Assembly (NCBI RefSeq): GCF_003122425.1 | Contig: NZ_CP021661.1 | Location: 27,824-91,823, forward strand | Length of the DNA stretch: 64,000 nucleotides | Direction: 5' to 3' | Source of the DNA: Candidatus Fukatsuia symbiotica | GTDB taxonomy: Bacteria > Pseudomonadota > Gammaproteobacteria > Enterobacterales > Enterobacteriaceae | Part shown: positions 9,873 to 18,500 of the stretch, in pieces | Position numbering within the stretch: the stretch's first letter is position 1 | Layout: the number at the start of each line of letters is the position of its first letter | Program-made: the position numbers and the translations under genes | The notes under the pieces: generated by a model | Database searches by the model: none | Told to the model about the DNA's origin: nothing | Seen by the model: the letters and a program-made list of their open reading frames with translations, nothing else

Positions 9873-10913
9873 ATAGAAGTGACCTTTCGTGAAGGGAAGA
9901 GGACAACGAACCGCCGTTAAGCAAAGCCTGTTTGATCTCAGGCTCATAGGCCACCTCAAGAATATGCGTGCCTTCCATATACATCACCGCATCAAACGAG
10001 GTACGTACCCGCCGCTCGATATAGGCATAATCCAGTCCAAGCCCAATCGGGGCTTGCTTGATCAGGCCACAAACACGTGCATACCCCGACAAGCTATCAT
10101 TGGCATGGGCGGTGGTGATCGTGCCGGGATGCCCGGTATTAAGCAGCTCCATGAAGTCCCAGGCTTCATCCCCGGTTAACTCCGCCAGGAAAATATGATC
10201 GCCTTTCATTCTCATGCAGCAAGAAACCAATTCTTTCGGTGAAACCGTGTCACCGTATAGCAAATGGACATGGTTAGGGTGATACGGTAGTTTTAATTCG
10301 TTCAACTCTTCAATGGTCAACATTCGCCGGTCGTGAGGAAAAAGATCAACCACCGCTTTGGCAAAAGTGGTTTTACCGGAACCCGTCCCGCCGAAAATAA
10401 TGATATTGAGTTTGTGCTGCACCGCCTTTTTGAAAAAGGCCACACAGTCGTGCTCAGCAAGAAGTTGCTTTAATTCGACTTCAAAAGGCTGAAGGGCGTG
10501 TTGGCAACGACGGCGCTTTTGCATTTTTTCAAAACGTCCACTGCTGGCGTAGTCTTCTAGCCTAAAGCGCTCCAAGGAGGGCTTGCGAAAGGTCATTGAG
10601 ATAGTTCCGGCTTCACAGGCCGGGGGATGACAATCTGCCCGCGCTCACCATCGGGCAATTCCACCGTTTTTATCGGTGACTGAATCGACAAAAACCGATG
10701 GTTATAGGTCGAAAGGCTGTTTGCCAGTTTCCAACACAAATCATAATCCAGTGCGGGGAGGGATTCTTGCACCCAGCCCACGGCCGATTCTGTCCAAATT
10801 TCAAACGGGCGGTTAATGGCCACCTCAGTGACACCGTCACGGTTTAACCGTTCCGACACCCCACTTTGTGCCAGAAAATCCCGTGCCAGCAGCGAGTTAA
10901 AATTATCTGCCAT
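9862..10913 (-). CDS. virB11: VirB11 secretion ATPase (apparent frameshift)
   Basis: Joined frames give about 350 residues: an N-terminal domain (L-L-A-R-D-F-L-A-Q) and a RecA-like C-terminal domain with Walker A G-G-T-G-S-G-K-T-T, an Asp box (L-T-I-E-E-L-N-E-L) and a His box (G-T-I-T-T-A-H-A-N-D). It is a hexameric ATPase driving pilus assembly and substrate transfer. The break lies at a five-base run (10622-10626); one more base gives I-P-P-A-C-E-A-G-T-I-S-M. It overlaps the virD4 start. Confidence 0.9.
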
Positions 10914-10917
10914 GGTG

Positions 10918-12174
10918 TTACCTCAGGGTGAAGACAGATGAAAAATCAATATCACGCGCAACAATGACGGTCATCACGGTGCCGGGCAAAATATACGCGG
11001 TAGGAGGAATGTTGATACTGTTATCCAGTGCCTTGTTCGCCATACTTTCGACGTTCTGTTCACTGTTATTGACGGTGTAACCGTGGTTGCCTTGCTGAGT
11101 CGCATTAGCCGCTGAGCGCAGCGCATCCTGAATAAATGACAACATGACTGCGCCGCCAAATCGCTGCCGGTAATGATTGTCTATCCAGGCCGCCGTTCCG
11201 CTCGCGCCCATCGCCCCTGCCCCTAGGCTATCGAGCTTCGCCCGGACGCCGCTGGCCGTTTCCAATTCAGTCCATGAAGTGAATACCCGCGTTTGCCCCG
11301 CCCGGACTTCCACTTTTTGTTCACCGGTCAATTTGTCTCCTGCTTCAGCAATCACCACAGAGCCATCAGACGAGTACAGCGGTTCGGTCAGACGACATTC
11401 TATTAAACCGGGTTGGTCAGTAATGATGGCGGTATAGAGCGCACACCGGGTATAGGTATTATGGGTGACCAGAAATTGACGTGACGGCATCACCTGTGCT
11501 TTGTTGGGCGCAAATCCCGTCCCTGAAAGGGTCGATAAACTTCCTCGGCGTGCCTCTCCGATAACAACGCCCTCCCTTTCATAACTACGGCCAAATTCAG
11601 CGGGCGGCGCGTTAGCAAAGGCGTTAATTTGCGCAATATCGGCATCTTCATGCGGTGCAATTTGCCTCTCACCGTGCCCCCGACAGCGCCCACACTTAAT
11701 CCCTTCGACTGAAAACGCGGAACAGTGGGGAAAATACCCCCATCCTGTACGATCTGAACAGTAGGTGGACTGTCTGTATGGCCGGTATCGGGGGCGTGTT
11801 TTTCGACGCCGTGGAAACCGTCACGTCTGATGGTTCTGTCGGCGGCGGAACAACGACCTTGATTTCTTCTTTTTCCTTATTGGTCATGAAGTTCTTCATC
11901 GCTTCGTCTTTGCTCACCGTGCGTTGCAGGGCAACATCAGCTTTCACCCTCGATTCATCAATCGGGTTATTTTTACTCATGTGGCTGGAGGCCGTCATGA
12001 TGATGACCGTCACCGCAATCAGCAGCCCCAGGCCGATCCCCCGACGATTAGAAGGGTGGTAAGGTTCATCTTCCTTTTTTTGCGTTGGGGTCTGGCATCA
12101 AAATCGCCCCTCGCATAGACCGCCGCACAGGAAGAGCGGTTTTGCGTATTTTCTATATCACTCTTTACCGGCAT
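10918..12174 (-). CDS. virB10: VirB10 channel scaffold (three apparent frameshifts)
   Basis: The start is at 12174 (MPVKSDIENT), just inside the virB9 end. A cytoplasmic N terminus, one membrane helix (I-G-L-G-L-L-I-A-V-T-V-I-I-M), a Pro-rich linker and the outer-membrane beta-barrel domain (P-S-R-Q-F-L-V-T-H-N-T-Y to the end) are all present. The reading frame is broken three times at short runs: T7 at 12075-12081, G5 at 11790-11794 and C5 at 11677-11681. One added base at each restores a continuous VirB10. Confidence 0.87.
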
Positions 12175-12961
12175 TCTTCACCTCCCTAACCTTACCTGTG
12201 GTGGTACCGTTATCGTTGTACCAACCGGTATTGTTTTGTTCGGTACGCAGTTCAAGCACCAGACGATTTAGACGTAACCTAAACCGCTGACTGACACCAT
12301 GAACTACCATGATGTCGTTAACTGAACGTAGGTTCGCCAGTGTTTCCGTGCCGTCAGGCAGCACTTGATAGATGACGGGGCGCGGTGCATTGGTTGGGAA
12401 GCGCAAGCAAGTGAAAGTGCCGTTATCCCAAATTTCATAGGGCGACAACGACATATCCCCTCGTTTTTGATAATTACGGTTGATTCTCCCTTCGCAGGGA
12501 TTTTTATTCCGTTGACGGCCTTTAAAAGGCGATTCTTCGGGTTTTGGCGGCACAGGATAATTAAAACGCAGCAAGTAAGTCATGGCCGCCGGATTGTCGG
12601 TTAGTTTCAACTCAACAATATAGGTATGTTTGTTGGTGTTAATAATGACATTGGTGTTGGCGTCAGTGGCGTTAATGTCCGGCTTGACGACAACCATATT
12701 GCCATCTTGATTAGCCCCAATCACCCAGGCACCGGGATTGCCCGTGGCAATCAACCCACTCCCTCGATTTACCGTTTCTCCCGGGGGAAATTGAATCGTT
12801 GATGTCCGGTTCTTCATGGTGTTTAGCCGGTAAACATTATCAGGGCTGTAAAGCGCGGTTCGAATACGTTTATCCAGTGAAGCGCCCTTTCCCACTGTTT
12901 CAGCGTCTACACCAGAAGAAAAAACAGCGCAAATCAACGTGGCTGCCATCCATTTTTTCAT
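12158..12961 (-). CDS. virB9: VirB9, outer-membrane complex protein
   Basis: A 267-residue protein with a signal peptide (cleavage near V-D-A-E). The N-terminal VirB9 domain has P-D-N-V-Y-R-L and the C-terminal domain has N-G-T-F-T-C-L-R-F. It forms the outer-membrane core with VirB7 and VirB10. The start at 12961 is chosen for MKKWMAATL after a GGGGATAACG site. The frame is intact. Confidence 0.92.
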   Translation of the reverse strand: MKKWMAATLICAVFSSGVDAETVGKGASLDKRIRTALYSPDNVYRLNTMKNRTSTIQFPPGETVNRGSGLIATGNPGAWVIGANQDGNMVVVKPDINATDANTNVIINTNKHTYIVELKLTDNPAAMTYLLRFNYPVPPKPEESPFKGRQRNKNPCEGRINRNYQKRGDMSLSPYEIWDNGTFTCLRFPTNAPRPVIYQVLPDGTETLANLRSVNDIMVVHGVSQRFRLRLNRLVLELRTEQNNTGWYNDNGTTTGKVREVKNAGKE

Positions 12962-12965
12962 TTCG

Positions 12966-13766
12966 TTATCCCCCTTTAACTTCCTGCGTTTTTGAGTAAG
13001 CATGAACGCCGAATTCCATGGGATTAAGCCACCGGTCTTCCTGCGTCACCGAGGGATTGTTGTAATCAAAAGAGACGGTTGCCAACCAGTGTGTGATTTG
13101 GCTTTGCGGATCAGGATTCCCATTGCGATCAAGAATGGTTTTAGTGAAACGTACCTGATAAGTTTTAATGTTTTTATCTGCCTGCAACTCCGCGCCGCGT
13201 GCCGCACGCAGGGGCACAACGTTGTTGATTTTCGTCCTGATTTGCAGATTTTTACCCAGTACTTCGGTATAACCTTTACTGGAAAGCTGGAAGTTTTTGT
13301 ATTCCGTAAACGGTTCGCTATGAGACAGGAGTTTAATCAGCGCATAATTTGAAGTTTGCGAACTCCAGTTGTAGGACTCATAGGTGCGAACGTAGGTTGC
13401 CAGCCAATATTCATCCTGCACCTGCTCCGGTTTTTTCCCCGCCGTCAGGGGAGCGACAATATCGGTATAACCCGAATTGTTATCCACCCGAACCAAATAC
13501 GGCGCGACGGTTTTAAGGGGAGTCAGCCCCAGCACGGCACCCATAGACATAAACGCCAGCACACCAAAGAAAATCGACAAATACCGACTGTTACGGGCTT
13601 GACGGCGATACCCCTCCGCCACGTTTTTTTCGAACCATTTTGCGGCGTGCGTATACGCCTGGACAGCCTGACCGATCTCCTTTTCTTTGCCGGAGAGCTC
13701 TTCATCGCCATAAATGATTTTCTTTTCCTGAGTAATAACCTGTTTTTTATCTTTGCGGCTCAGCAT
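12966..13766 (-). CDS. virB8: VirB8, inner-membrane scaffold
   Basis: A 266-residue protein with a cytoplasmic N terminus, one membrane helix (Y-L-S-I-F-F-G-V-L-A-F-M-S-M-G-A-V) and a periplasmic NTF2-like domain (V-R-V-D-N-N-S-G-Y; Y-E-S-Y-N-W; W-L-N-P-M-E-F-G-V). The start at 13766 has a strong GGGGGTGAG ribosome site and overlaps the virB7 end by 20 bp. Confidence 0.92.
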   Translation of the reverse strand: MLSRKDKKQVITQEKKIIYGDEELSGKEKEIGQAVQAYTHAAKWFEKNVAEGYRRQARNSRYLSIFFGVLAFMSMGAVLGLTPLKTVAPYLVRVDNNSGYTDIVAPLTAGKKPEQVQDEYWLATYVRTYESYNWSSQTSNYALIKLLSHSEPFTEYKNFQLSSKGYTEVLGKNLQIRTKINNVVPLRAARGAELQADKNIKTYQVRFTKTILDRNGNPDPQSQITHWLATVSFDYNNPSVTQEDRWLNPMEFGVHAYSKTQEVKGG

Positions 13767-13911
13767 GCTCACCCCCTGGATAAGTAACAAATGAAGCCCG
13801 TTGATTGACATCCTGCCATTGACCGGAGGGCTCAGAGGAGGGAGATAATGAACGGCACCCTGAAAGCAGCGCAGCGCAAACAAGCCCACTCAATAAGAGT
13901 TTGCAATTCAT
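13747..13911 (-). CDS. virB7: VirB7-like small lipoprotein
   Basis: A 54-residue lipoprotein. After MNCKLLLSGLVCAALL comes the lipobox L-S-G-C, then a short polar tail. Size, lipobox and place between virB6 and virB8 match VirB7, which stabilises VirB9. The tail overlaps the virB8 start. It is too short for routine gene finders. Confidence 0.75.
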   Translation of the reverse strand: MNCKLLLSGLVCAALLSGCRSLSPSSEPSGQWQDVNQRASFVTYPGGEHAEPQR

Positions 13912-13978
13912 AATAAAGACCTAGAAATGAATGTTGTTTTGACAGTGAAAAAGAGGATGGAGCAAGTGACAGGGAGGG

Positions 13979-14929
13979 TTAACCAATACTATTTCTATTC
14001 CTGAATTTATTAACACCTTTCATAATACTTTTACCCGTAGCTTTACTCATATTGCCCGCCGCTCTTAATCCCGACCCTCGTCCCACTATGCCCCCGACAC
14101 TACTCACACCACCAGAAGGTGCTCCCCCCATAATGGATGCAGCATAATTAGGGAGTTCGGTAGCTAACAGGGTAAATGCACTAAAATAAAGAAGTATGGA
14201 GAAACAACTTAATATATCAGTATCTATTTTCCCATTATTTATTATTACACTATTAATAAAATTAAATTCAATCGCTAATACTACCCCAAATAATATTTGC
14301 GTTAGCATAAAGCCACCGATGACTGACAGCCAACCCCAAAACCATTGACGTGTTTGATCAAATAACGAGAAAGCAATAAAAACAGGTCCAACAACAAGAA
14401 TGATTGATGTGGCCGCCTTTAAGGTAATAAGGGTACCAACAACAACCATTATAAAAGGTATGCCCCCCAAGAGAAAAAACAAGAGAGCCAAAAAACCAAG
14501 CCACATCGCAGCAGCCTCGTCCCAAATACTGAACTTTATCGCCCCTATCGTGTTTTGTAAGGCGGTGAAAAAGGTTGAGATCACTGTATCAACTTGATTA
14601 GACTGCGCTAATCCCGAAGAAGAAAGTGTTTGCGCCATCCAGTTAGGCAGCCCGTTAACCACGGGTACAACCGTATCAATATACCAGCTAACATTAAAAG
14701 CAAAATAAATAATAAACGATGCTTTCCCAATGGTTAAAAGCAAATCCTGAAATGCCATATCCAAACCCTGAAAAAGCCAGTAAATACTTTTCATGGTTAA
14801 GTGAATAAGCCAGCAGGTTCCGAATATTACGCCGGTAGCGGTCATAACGTTAGCCGTACCGGTAGCAATGGTGCTTTTTAACCCTTCGTCGATAGCCTGA
14901 TATAGTGTTTGTGCAATATGCACATCCAT
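13979..14929 (-). CDS. virB6: VirB6/TrbL inner-membrane protein
   Basis: A 316-residue polytopic protein with about six membrane segments and the VirB6 core (W-F-W-G-W-L-S-V-I-G-G-F-M-L-T-Q). It ends in a Gly/Ser/Lys-rich tail. It forms part of the inner-membrane channel. AAGGAGATGATATGG precedes and spans the start. It follows the lipoprotein gene closely. Confidence 0.9.
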   Translation of the reverse strand: MDVHIAQTLYQAIDEGLKSTIATGTANVMTATGVIFGTCWLIHLTMKSIYWLFQGLDMAFQDLLLTIGKASFIIYFAFNVSWYIDTVVPVVNGLPNWMAQTLSSSGLAQSNQVDTVISTFFTALQNTIGAIKFSIWDEAAAMWLGFLALLFFLLGGIPFIMVVVGTLITLKAATSIILVVGPVFIAFSLFDQTRQWFWGWLSVIGGFMLTQILFGVVLAIEFNFINSVIINNGKIDTDILSCFSILLYFSAFTLLATELPNYAASIMGGAPSGGVSSVGGIVGRGSGLRAAGNMSKATGKSIMKGVNKFRNRNSIG

Positions 14930-14952
14930 ATCATCTCCTTATTCAGACAGGA

Positions 14953-15294
14953 TTAATCTTGTTTTTTAAACTCTGCGTTATCAAAGCTAATGACACCATC
15001 ATTTAGCCTCATGGTTTTCCCAAAACGATCCATCACAGTCAGAACATTGTCTGATTTTGCTGTCGCTTCTAATTTTTTTAGTTTGTAATCTGCCAACCCA
15101 AGAGCGTAATACTCATTTTTATCAATATGAAAAACACCATTATCATAGGTAATTTTCATATCCGTTGGGTGTTCATTGTTTGTTATTTCCACCCAATGCC
15201 CAACAAACGCTTTGCCTTTATCTTTGCACCCTGTCAGTAACAATGCCAGCGCGAGCAAAACCATTCTTGCCATCCCTGCTTTTCGATATTGCAT
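14953..15294 (-). CDS. Lipoprotein of the transfer operon
   Basis: A 113-residue lipoprotein: MQYRKAGMARMVLLALALL followed by L-T-G-C. The mature part is polar and probably beta-rich. It lies between the VirB5 region and virB6, the place where entry-exclusion lipoproteins often lie, so exclusion is a guess. A truncated paralogue lies at 16416-16673 and shares the first 40 residues almost exactly. Confidence 0.65.
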   Translation of the reverse strand: MQYRKAGMARMVLLALALLLTGCKDKGKAFVGHWVEITNNEHPTDMKITYDNGVFHIDKNEYYALGLADYKLKKLEATAKSDNVLTVMDRFGKTMRLNDGVISFDNAEFKKQD

Positions 15295-15334
15295 AGTGAG
15301 TCCTCTTTTTGTTGTGGCCAGTCCTGAAACACCA

Positions 15335-15712
15335 TTAAATAAATACTTCACAGCGCACGTTAAAACGCGCGGATAGAGATCTAATATGATCGATAGTTAA
15401 TGAGCGCTTGCCACTCAGTATTTGACTAACCAACGACCTCGAACCTATCTCATTCTTTAAATCAGTTTGTTTTAAATTATATTGATCCATTAATACCCGT
15501 AGCGCTGTCACTCCAGTGGACATCCCTTCAAGTGCCTTATTAAATTCATAAAATTGTTCGTTATGTTCTTCATATTCCGCGATCTTGACAGCCAAAATAT
15601 CAATTAGAGGATTTTCATCATCATTTTCAATAAGATAATCGACTAATTCAAGCGCCGCTTTATAATCTGATTGAGAATGACTTCCCCCCAATAGTGGAAC
15701 GGCTGTCACCAA
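15335..15712 (-). pseudogene. HigA-like antitoxin, 5'-truncated duplicate
   Basis: Nearly identical to the intact higA at 16714-17124 from the second half of the first helix to the end, including the XRE helix-turn-helix (Y-N-L-K-Q-T-D-L-K-N-E-I-G-S-R). The first 11-12 codons and the native start are missing, because the similarity stops at about 15703 where vapC joins. It could still be made from a GTG. Confidence 0.75.
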
Positions 15713-16116
15713 ATTGTTCTTACATGAGCATAGGTACGAATTTTCTCGTCCTTGGTTACGAGTGGTACTGCCAGCTTACGTGCAGTCGCTACAATCATAC
15801 GGTCTGATGGGTCTTTATGAAATTCACCAGGAAGCTCAACAGATTTTGTCGCTACCTCTGTGTCTACCGGCACAAAGCGCACCGCATCGATTTGTGAGAC
15901 TGTCGCAAGCCAACTATCTACGTCCATCGACAGCAGCAATCTCTCGCGCTGGACTAACATTGCAATTTCCCAGGCCGATATGCTGGATATAATGATCTCA
16001 CCTTTGGCCTGTTCTTCTTCAATTGCCGCCTTTGCTGTTACGCTTAGCATTGAATCGTCTGCTACCCACCAAACCAACACATGCGTGTCCAAAACGATCA
16101 TTGAGCTGCTTCCCAA
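15706..16116 (-). CDS. vapC: VapC-type PIN-domain toxin
   Basis: A 136-residue PIN ribonuclease. Acidic residues lie in V-L-D-T-H-V-L-V-W-W, E-I-A-M-L, and D-P-S-D-R-M-I-V-A-T-A. The end (Y-A-H-V-R-T-I-W) is typical of complete members. It overlaps its antitoxin by 19 bp. The cassette interrupts the virB5-virB6 interval. Confidence 0.88.
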   Translation of the reverse strand: MGSSSMIVLDTHVLVWWVADDSMLSVTAKAAIEEEQAKGEIIISSISAWEIAMLVQRERLLLSMDVDSWLATVSQIDAVRFVPVDTEVATKSVELPGEFHKDPSDRMIVATARKLAVPLVTKDEKIRTYAHVRTIW

Positions 16117-16334
16117 TCATCCGCTGAAATAGGAGCGGTGGGGTTAACATAACTAACGACGGATCCACGTAATACCTCAAGCGGGTTGCGAACGATATTC
16201 TGGTAAGGACGTATTTCCAGCGCAGGTTTACCGTGATCAGTCACGATAAGACTTGCACCTGATGCTTCAATTTGACGGAAATACTCAAGCGCTTTCGATT
16301 TGAATTCGGATTTTGATACTTGATTGACGTTCAT
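16098..16334 (-). CDS. vapB: Phd/YefM-type antitoxin of VapC
   Basis: A 78-residue protein with the Phd fold (V-S-K-S-E-F-K-S-K-A-L-E-Y-F, L-I-V-T-D-H-G-K-P-A-L-E-I) and an acidic tail that would neutralise the adjacent PIN toxin. Two tandem 14-bp repeats upstream are a likely operator. Confidence 0.85.
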   Translation of the reverse strand: MNVNQVSKSEFKSKALEYFRQIEASGASLIVTDHGKPALEIRPYQNIVRNPLEVLRGSVVSYVNPTAPISADDWEAAQ

Positions 16335-16337
16335 AAT

Positions 16338-16365
16338 ATTCCTATAGTCATATTCCTATAGTCAT
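16338..16365. promoter_or_regulatory. Tandem operator repeats upstream of vapBC
   Basis: Two perfect adjacent copies of ATTCCTATAGTCAT (16338-16351 and 16352-16365) lie directly before the antitoxin start. They are probable antitoxin-binding sites; on the minus strand they also contain a TATAGG -10-like core. Confidence 0.6.
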
Positions 16366-16415
16366 GATACTGACATAATGCGACGATTATTACAAATTAT
16401 GTTGGAGTTTGAGGG

Positions 16416-16673
16416 TCAATGGAGCAAATATCTGATCAAACTAGTCATATTTGGGAAGATCAGGCCGCTTGCCAAGCATGTAATCGGTGAAATCCTGTGC
16501 TCGCTTGCGATCTCATCTAATTCAATGTCTAAAGATGATGCCTTTTTTCCTTCTTTCACTTTCACTTGAACCCAATGCCCAACAAACGCTTCGCCTTTAT
16601 CTTTGCACCCTGTCAGTAACAATGCCAGCGCAAGCAAAACCATTCTTGCCATCCCTGCTTTTCGATATTGCAT
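16416..16673 (-). pseudogene. Truncated duplicate of the transfer lipoprotein
   Basis: It begins like the lipoprotein at 14953-15294 (same signal peptide and L-T-G-C lipobox) but after G-H-W-V it diverges. It then reads into a segment copied from the virB5 3' end in another frame. It is a by-product of the local duplication and unlikely to be functional. Confidence 0.65.
16443..16515 (-). repeat. Copy of the virB5 3' end
   Basis: About 70 bases match the last codons of virB5 (17808-17880) almost exactly and in the same orientation. This marks the end of a duplicated virB5-to-higA block. Confidence 0.75.
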
Positions 16674-16713
16674 AGTGAGTCCTCTTTTTGTTGTGGCCAG
16701 TCCTGAAACACCA

Positions 16714-17124
16714 TTAAATAAATACTTCACAGCGCACGTTAAAACGCGCGGATAGAGATCTAATATGATCGATAGTTAATGAGCGCTTGCCACTCAGTAT
16801 TTGACTAACCAACGACCTCGAACCTATTTCATTCTTCAAATCAGTTTGTTTCAAATTATATTGATCCATTAATACCCGTAGCGCTGCCACTCCAGTGGAC
16901 ATCCCTTCAAGCGCTTTATTAAATTCATAAAATTGTTCGTTATGTTCTTCATATTCCGCGATCTTGACAGCCAAAATATCAATTAGAGGGTTCTCATCAT
17001 CATTTTCAATAAGATAATCGACTAATTCAAGCGCCGCTTTATAATCTGATTGAGCATGACTGCCACCCAGTAGTGGAACGGCTGTCACCAGTGCCCTTGT
17101 TGCCTGGATAGCTTCGGTAATCAT
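16714..17124 (-). CDS. higA: HigA antitoxin (XRE family)
   Basis: A 136-residue protein. The N-terminal part has conserved E-Y-E-E-H-N-E-Q-F-Y and the C-terminal part carries an XRE helix-turn-helix (Q-T-D-L-K-N-E-I-G-S-R-S-L-V-S-Q-I-L-S-G-K-R). It overlaps higB by four bases (ATGA), so the toxin is read first, as in host-inhibition-of-growth loci. Confidence 0.88.
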   Translation of the reverse strand: MITEAIQATRALVTAVPLLGGSHAQSDYKAALELVDYLIENDDENPLIDILAVKIAEYEEHNEQFYEFNKALEGMSTGVAALRVLMDQYNLKQTDLKNEIGSRSLVSQILSGKRSLTIDHIRSLSARFNVRCEVFI

Positions 17125-17432
17125 TTTTTATGCTCCCGATAATATTTATTCAATTTGTCATATTCAGAATGTGTCACGATATGTTTGATGTAAACACGTT
17201 TATTAATAAAATTAATATAAACGATTAATCTTAAATGATTTCCACCTATATCAATGACCCACCATTTGTCTCTATATTTGAATTTATCCAAACTGGGAAA
17301 GATGTTTTTGAGTTCCTCAGGATTTTTAAAATTATTGTCTTTCAGATATTTATACGTTGAGACTATCGCATAGGCGTCTCTCCCGTATTTTCTATGTGCA
17401 GCTTCAAAGGGTTCTTTTGATATTATGTGCAT
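17121..17432 (-). CDS. higB: HigB toxin (RelE-fold mRNA interferase)
   Basis: A 103-residue protein with the HigB pattern (F-P-S-L-D-K-F, W-V-I-D-I-G-G-N-H-L-R-L-I, V-Y-I-K-H-I-V-T-H-S-E-Y-D). It cleaves translating mRNA in known members. Palindromic operators lie immediately upstream. Confidence 0.88.
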   Translation of the reverse strand: MHIISKEPFEAAHRKYGRDAYAIVSTYKYLKDNNFKNPEELKNIFPSLDKFKYRDKWWVIDIGGNHLRLIVYINFINKRVYIKHIVTHSEYDKLNKYYREHKK

Positions 17433-17442
17433 ACGACACCAA

Positions 17443-17497
17443 TGTTTACATCATGTAAACATTATAAGCATAATTCTTAAAATTTACAATATGTAAA
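17443..17497. promoter_or_regulatory. higBA operator palindromes
   Basis: A perfect 19-bp dyad TGTTTACATCATGTAAACA (17443-17461) and a second partial site TTTACA-ATA-TGTAAA (17483-17497) share the GTTTACAT half-site. They are probable HigA-binding sites. Confidence 0.7.
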
Positions 17498-17509
17498 CTT
17501 AAGGTATTG

Positions 17510-17743
17510 TTACAGGGAAAAATGCCCTTCTTCAAGAACGGTTTCCCGATCCAGCAGAAAATCGGCATCCGCCTTTTCGCTGTTGTCTGTGAAGGTTGTC
17601 CAAGTGGGGCGAATGGGTTTTAACATCAGCGTATCGCCTTCCCGTTCAATCAGCAGTTCATTCACGCCAGCAAAATCCATCTCTACAGGCAACCTGATGG
17701 CGCGGTTTCTCCCATTTTTAAAAATGGCGACCGTTCTCTTCAT
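17510..17743 (-). CDS. Orphan VapB/MazE-like AbrB-fold antitoxin
   Basis: A 77-residue protein with a SpoVT-AbrB N terminus (V-A-I-F-K-N-G-R-N-R-A-I-R-L-P) and an acidic tail. An AAGGGA ribosome site precedes the ATG. No matching PIN toxin is adjacent, so the partner has been lost or acts from elsewhere. It lies between virB5 and higBA. Confidence 0.75.
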   Translation of the reverse strand: MKRTVAIFKNGRNRAIRLPVEMDFAGVNELLIEREGDTLMLKPIRPTWTTFTDNSEKADADFLLDRETVLEEGHFSL

Positions 17744-17760
17744 ATGATCCCTTCGTTGAT

Positions 17761-17783
17761 AGACATAGGGTTAGCCTATGTCT
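17761..17783. promoter_or_regulatory. Operator of the orphan antitoxin
   Basis: An inverted repeat AGACATAGG-GTTAG-CCTATGTCT with nine-base arms lies just upstream of the 17743 start, as expected for autoregulation by an AbrB-fold antitoxin. It could also act as a weak terminator after virB5. Confidence 0.55.
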
Positions 17784-17807
17784 GATTATACCGAAGTGCA
17801 ACTTTGA

Positions 17808-18500
17808 CTAATCGTATTTGGGAAGATCAGGCCGTTTGCCAAGCATGTAATCGGTGAAATCCTGTGCTCGCTTGCGATCAGCGAGTTTTTCTTTTTCTGC
17901 TGCCAGTTCCTTAATGTTCTGCAACCGGATCTGCTGAGTCTGGAGTTCCAACATTTCTTGCTGATAACGCAACGCTAAATCCTGTTTCTCCTGCGGCGTT
18001 TGCACCAGATTCAACTTCTCACGCAATTTTTTAGCATTCACCACCCGCTGGTCACTGGCACGTTTTTCATCCTCCAGCGTTCCCGCCTTCATTAAGAGTT
18101 TGTCGAACGCCTGTTGTACCTTTTGATCGTTCGAAGTTAATCCATATCGCTGGCGTAACTCCGGCAGGCGCTGGGTATCGTTGTAAATCTGCTGCCAGTC
18201 GCCCATCGGGATAAGCGCATTAACCAAAGGGTCGTTAAGAAAGTCTCCCAATTTCGAATTCCCTTCAATCAATCCTTGGTAATGCTCATACTGGCTTTTG
18301 GCCTGAGCAATCGCTTCTTTAGCCTTATTCAACTGCGCGACGGCTTCCCTGGCCTGTTGCTTGGCGTAGGCGTTTTGCTGTGCCAATCCTTCCGGGCTGA
18401 TGGTCGGTACACCGGCCTGGCTCCCCGACGTAAATAGACACATTCCTGCTACCAGAATAGTCGCCATCGTCGTTTTTCTCCGTTTTGCTAAATCGGTCAT
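17808..18500 (-). CDS. virB5: VirB5 minor pilin/adhesin
   Basis: A 230-residue protein with a signal peptide (cleavage after S-Q-A-G) and long amphipathic helices rich in Gln/Ala/Lys. It is a pilus-tip protein in the VirB family. The start at 18500 overlaps the virB4 stop (ATGA), giving coupled translation. Confidence 0.85.
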   Translation of the reverse strand: MTDLAKRRKTTMATILVAGMCLFTSGSQAGVPTISPEGLAQQNAYAKQQAREAVAQLNKAKEAIAQAKSQYEHYQGLIEGNSKLGDFLNDPLVNALIPMGDWQQIYNDTQRLPELRQRYGLTSNDQKVQQAFDKLLMKAGTLEDEKRASDQRVVNAKKLREKLNLVQTPQEKQDLALRYQQEMLELQTQQIRLQNIKELAAEKEKLADRKRAQDFTDYMLGKRPDLPKYD

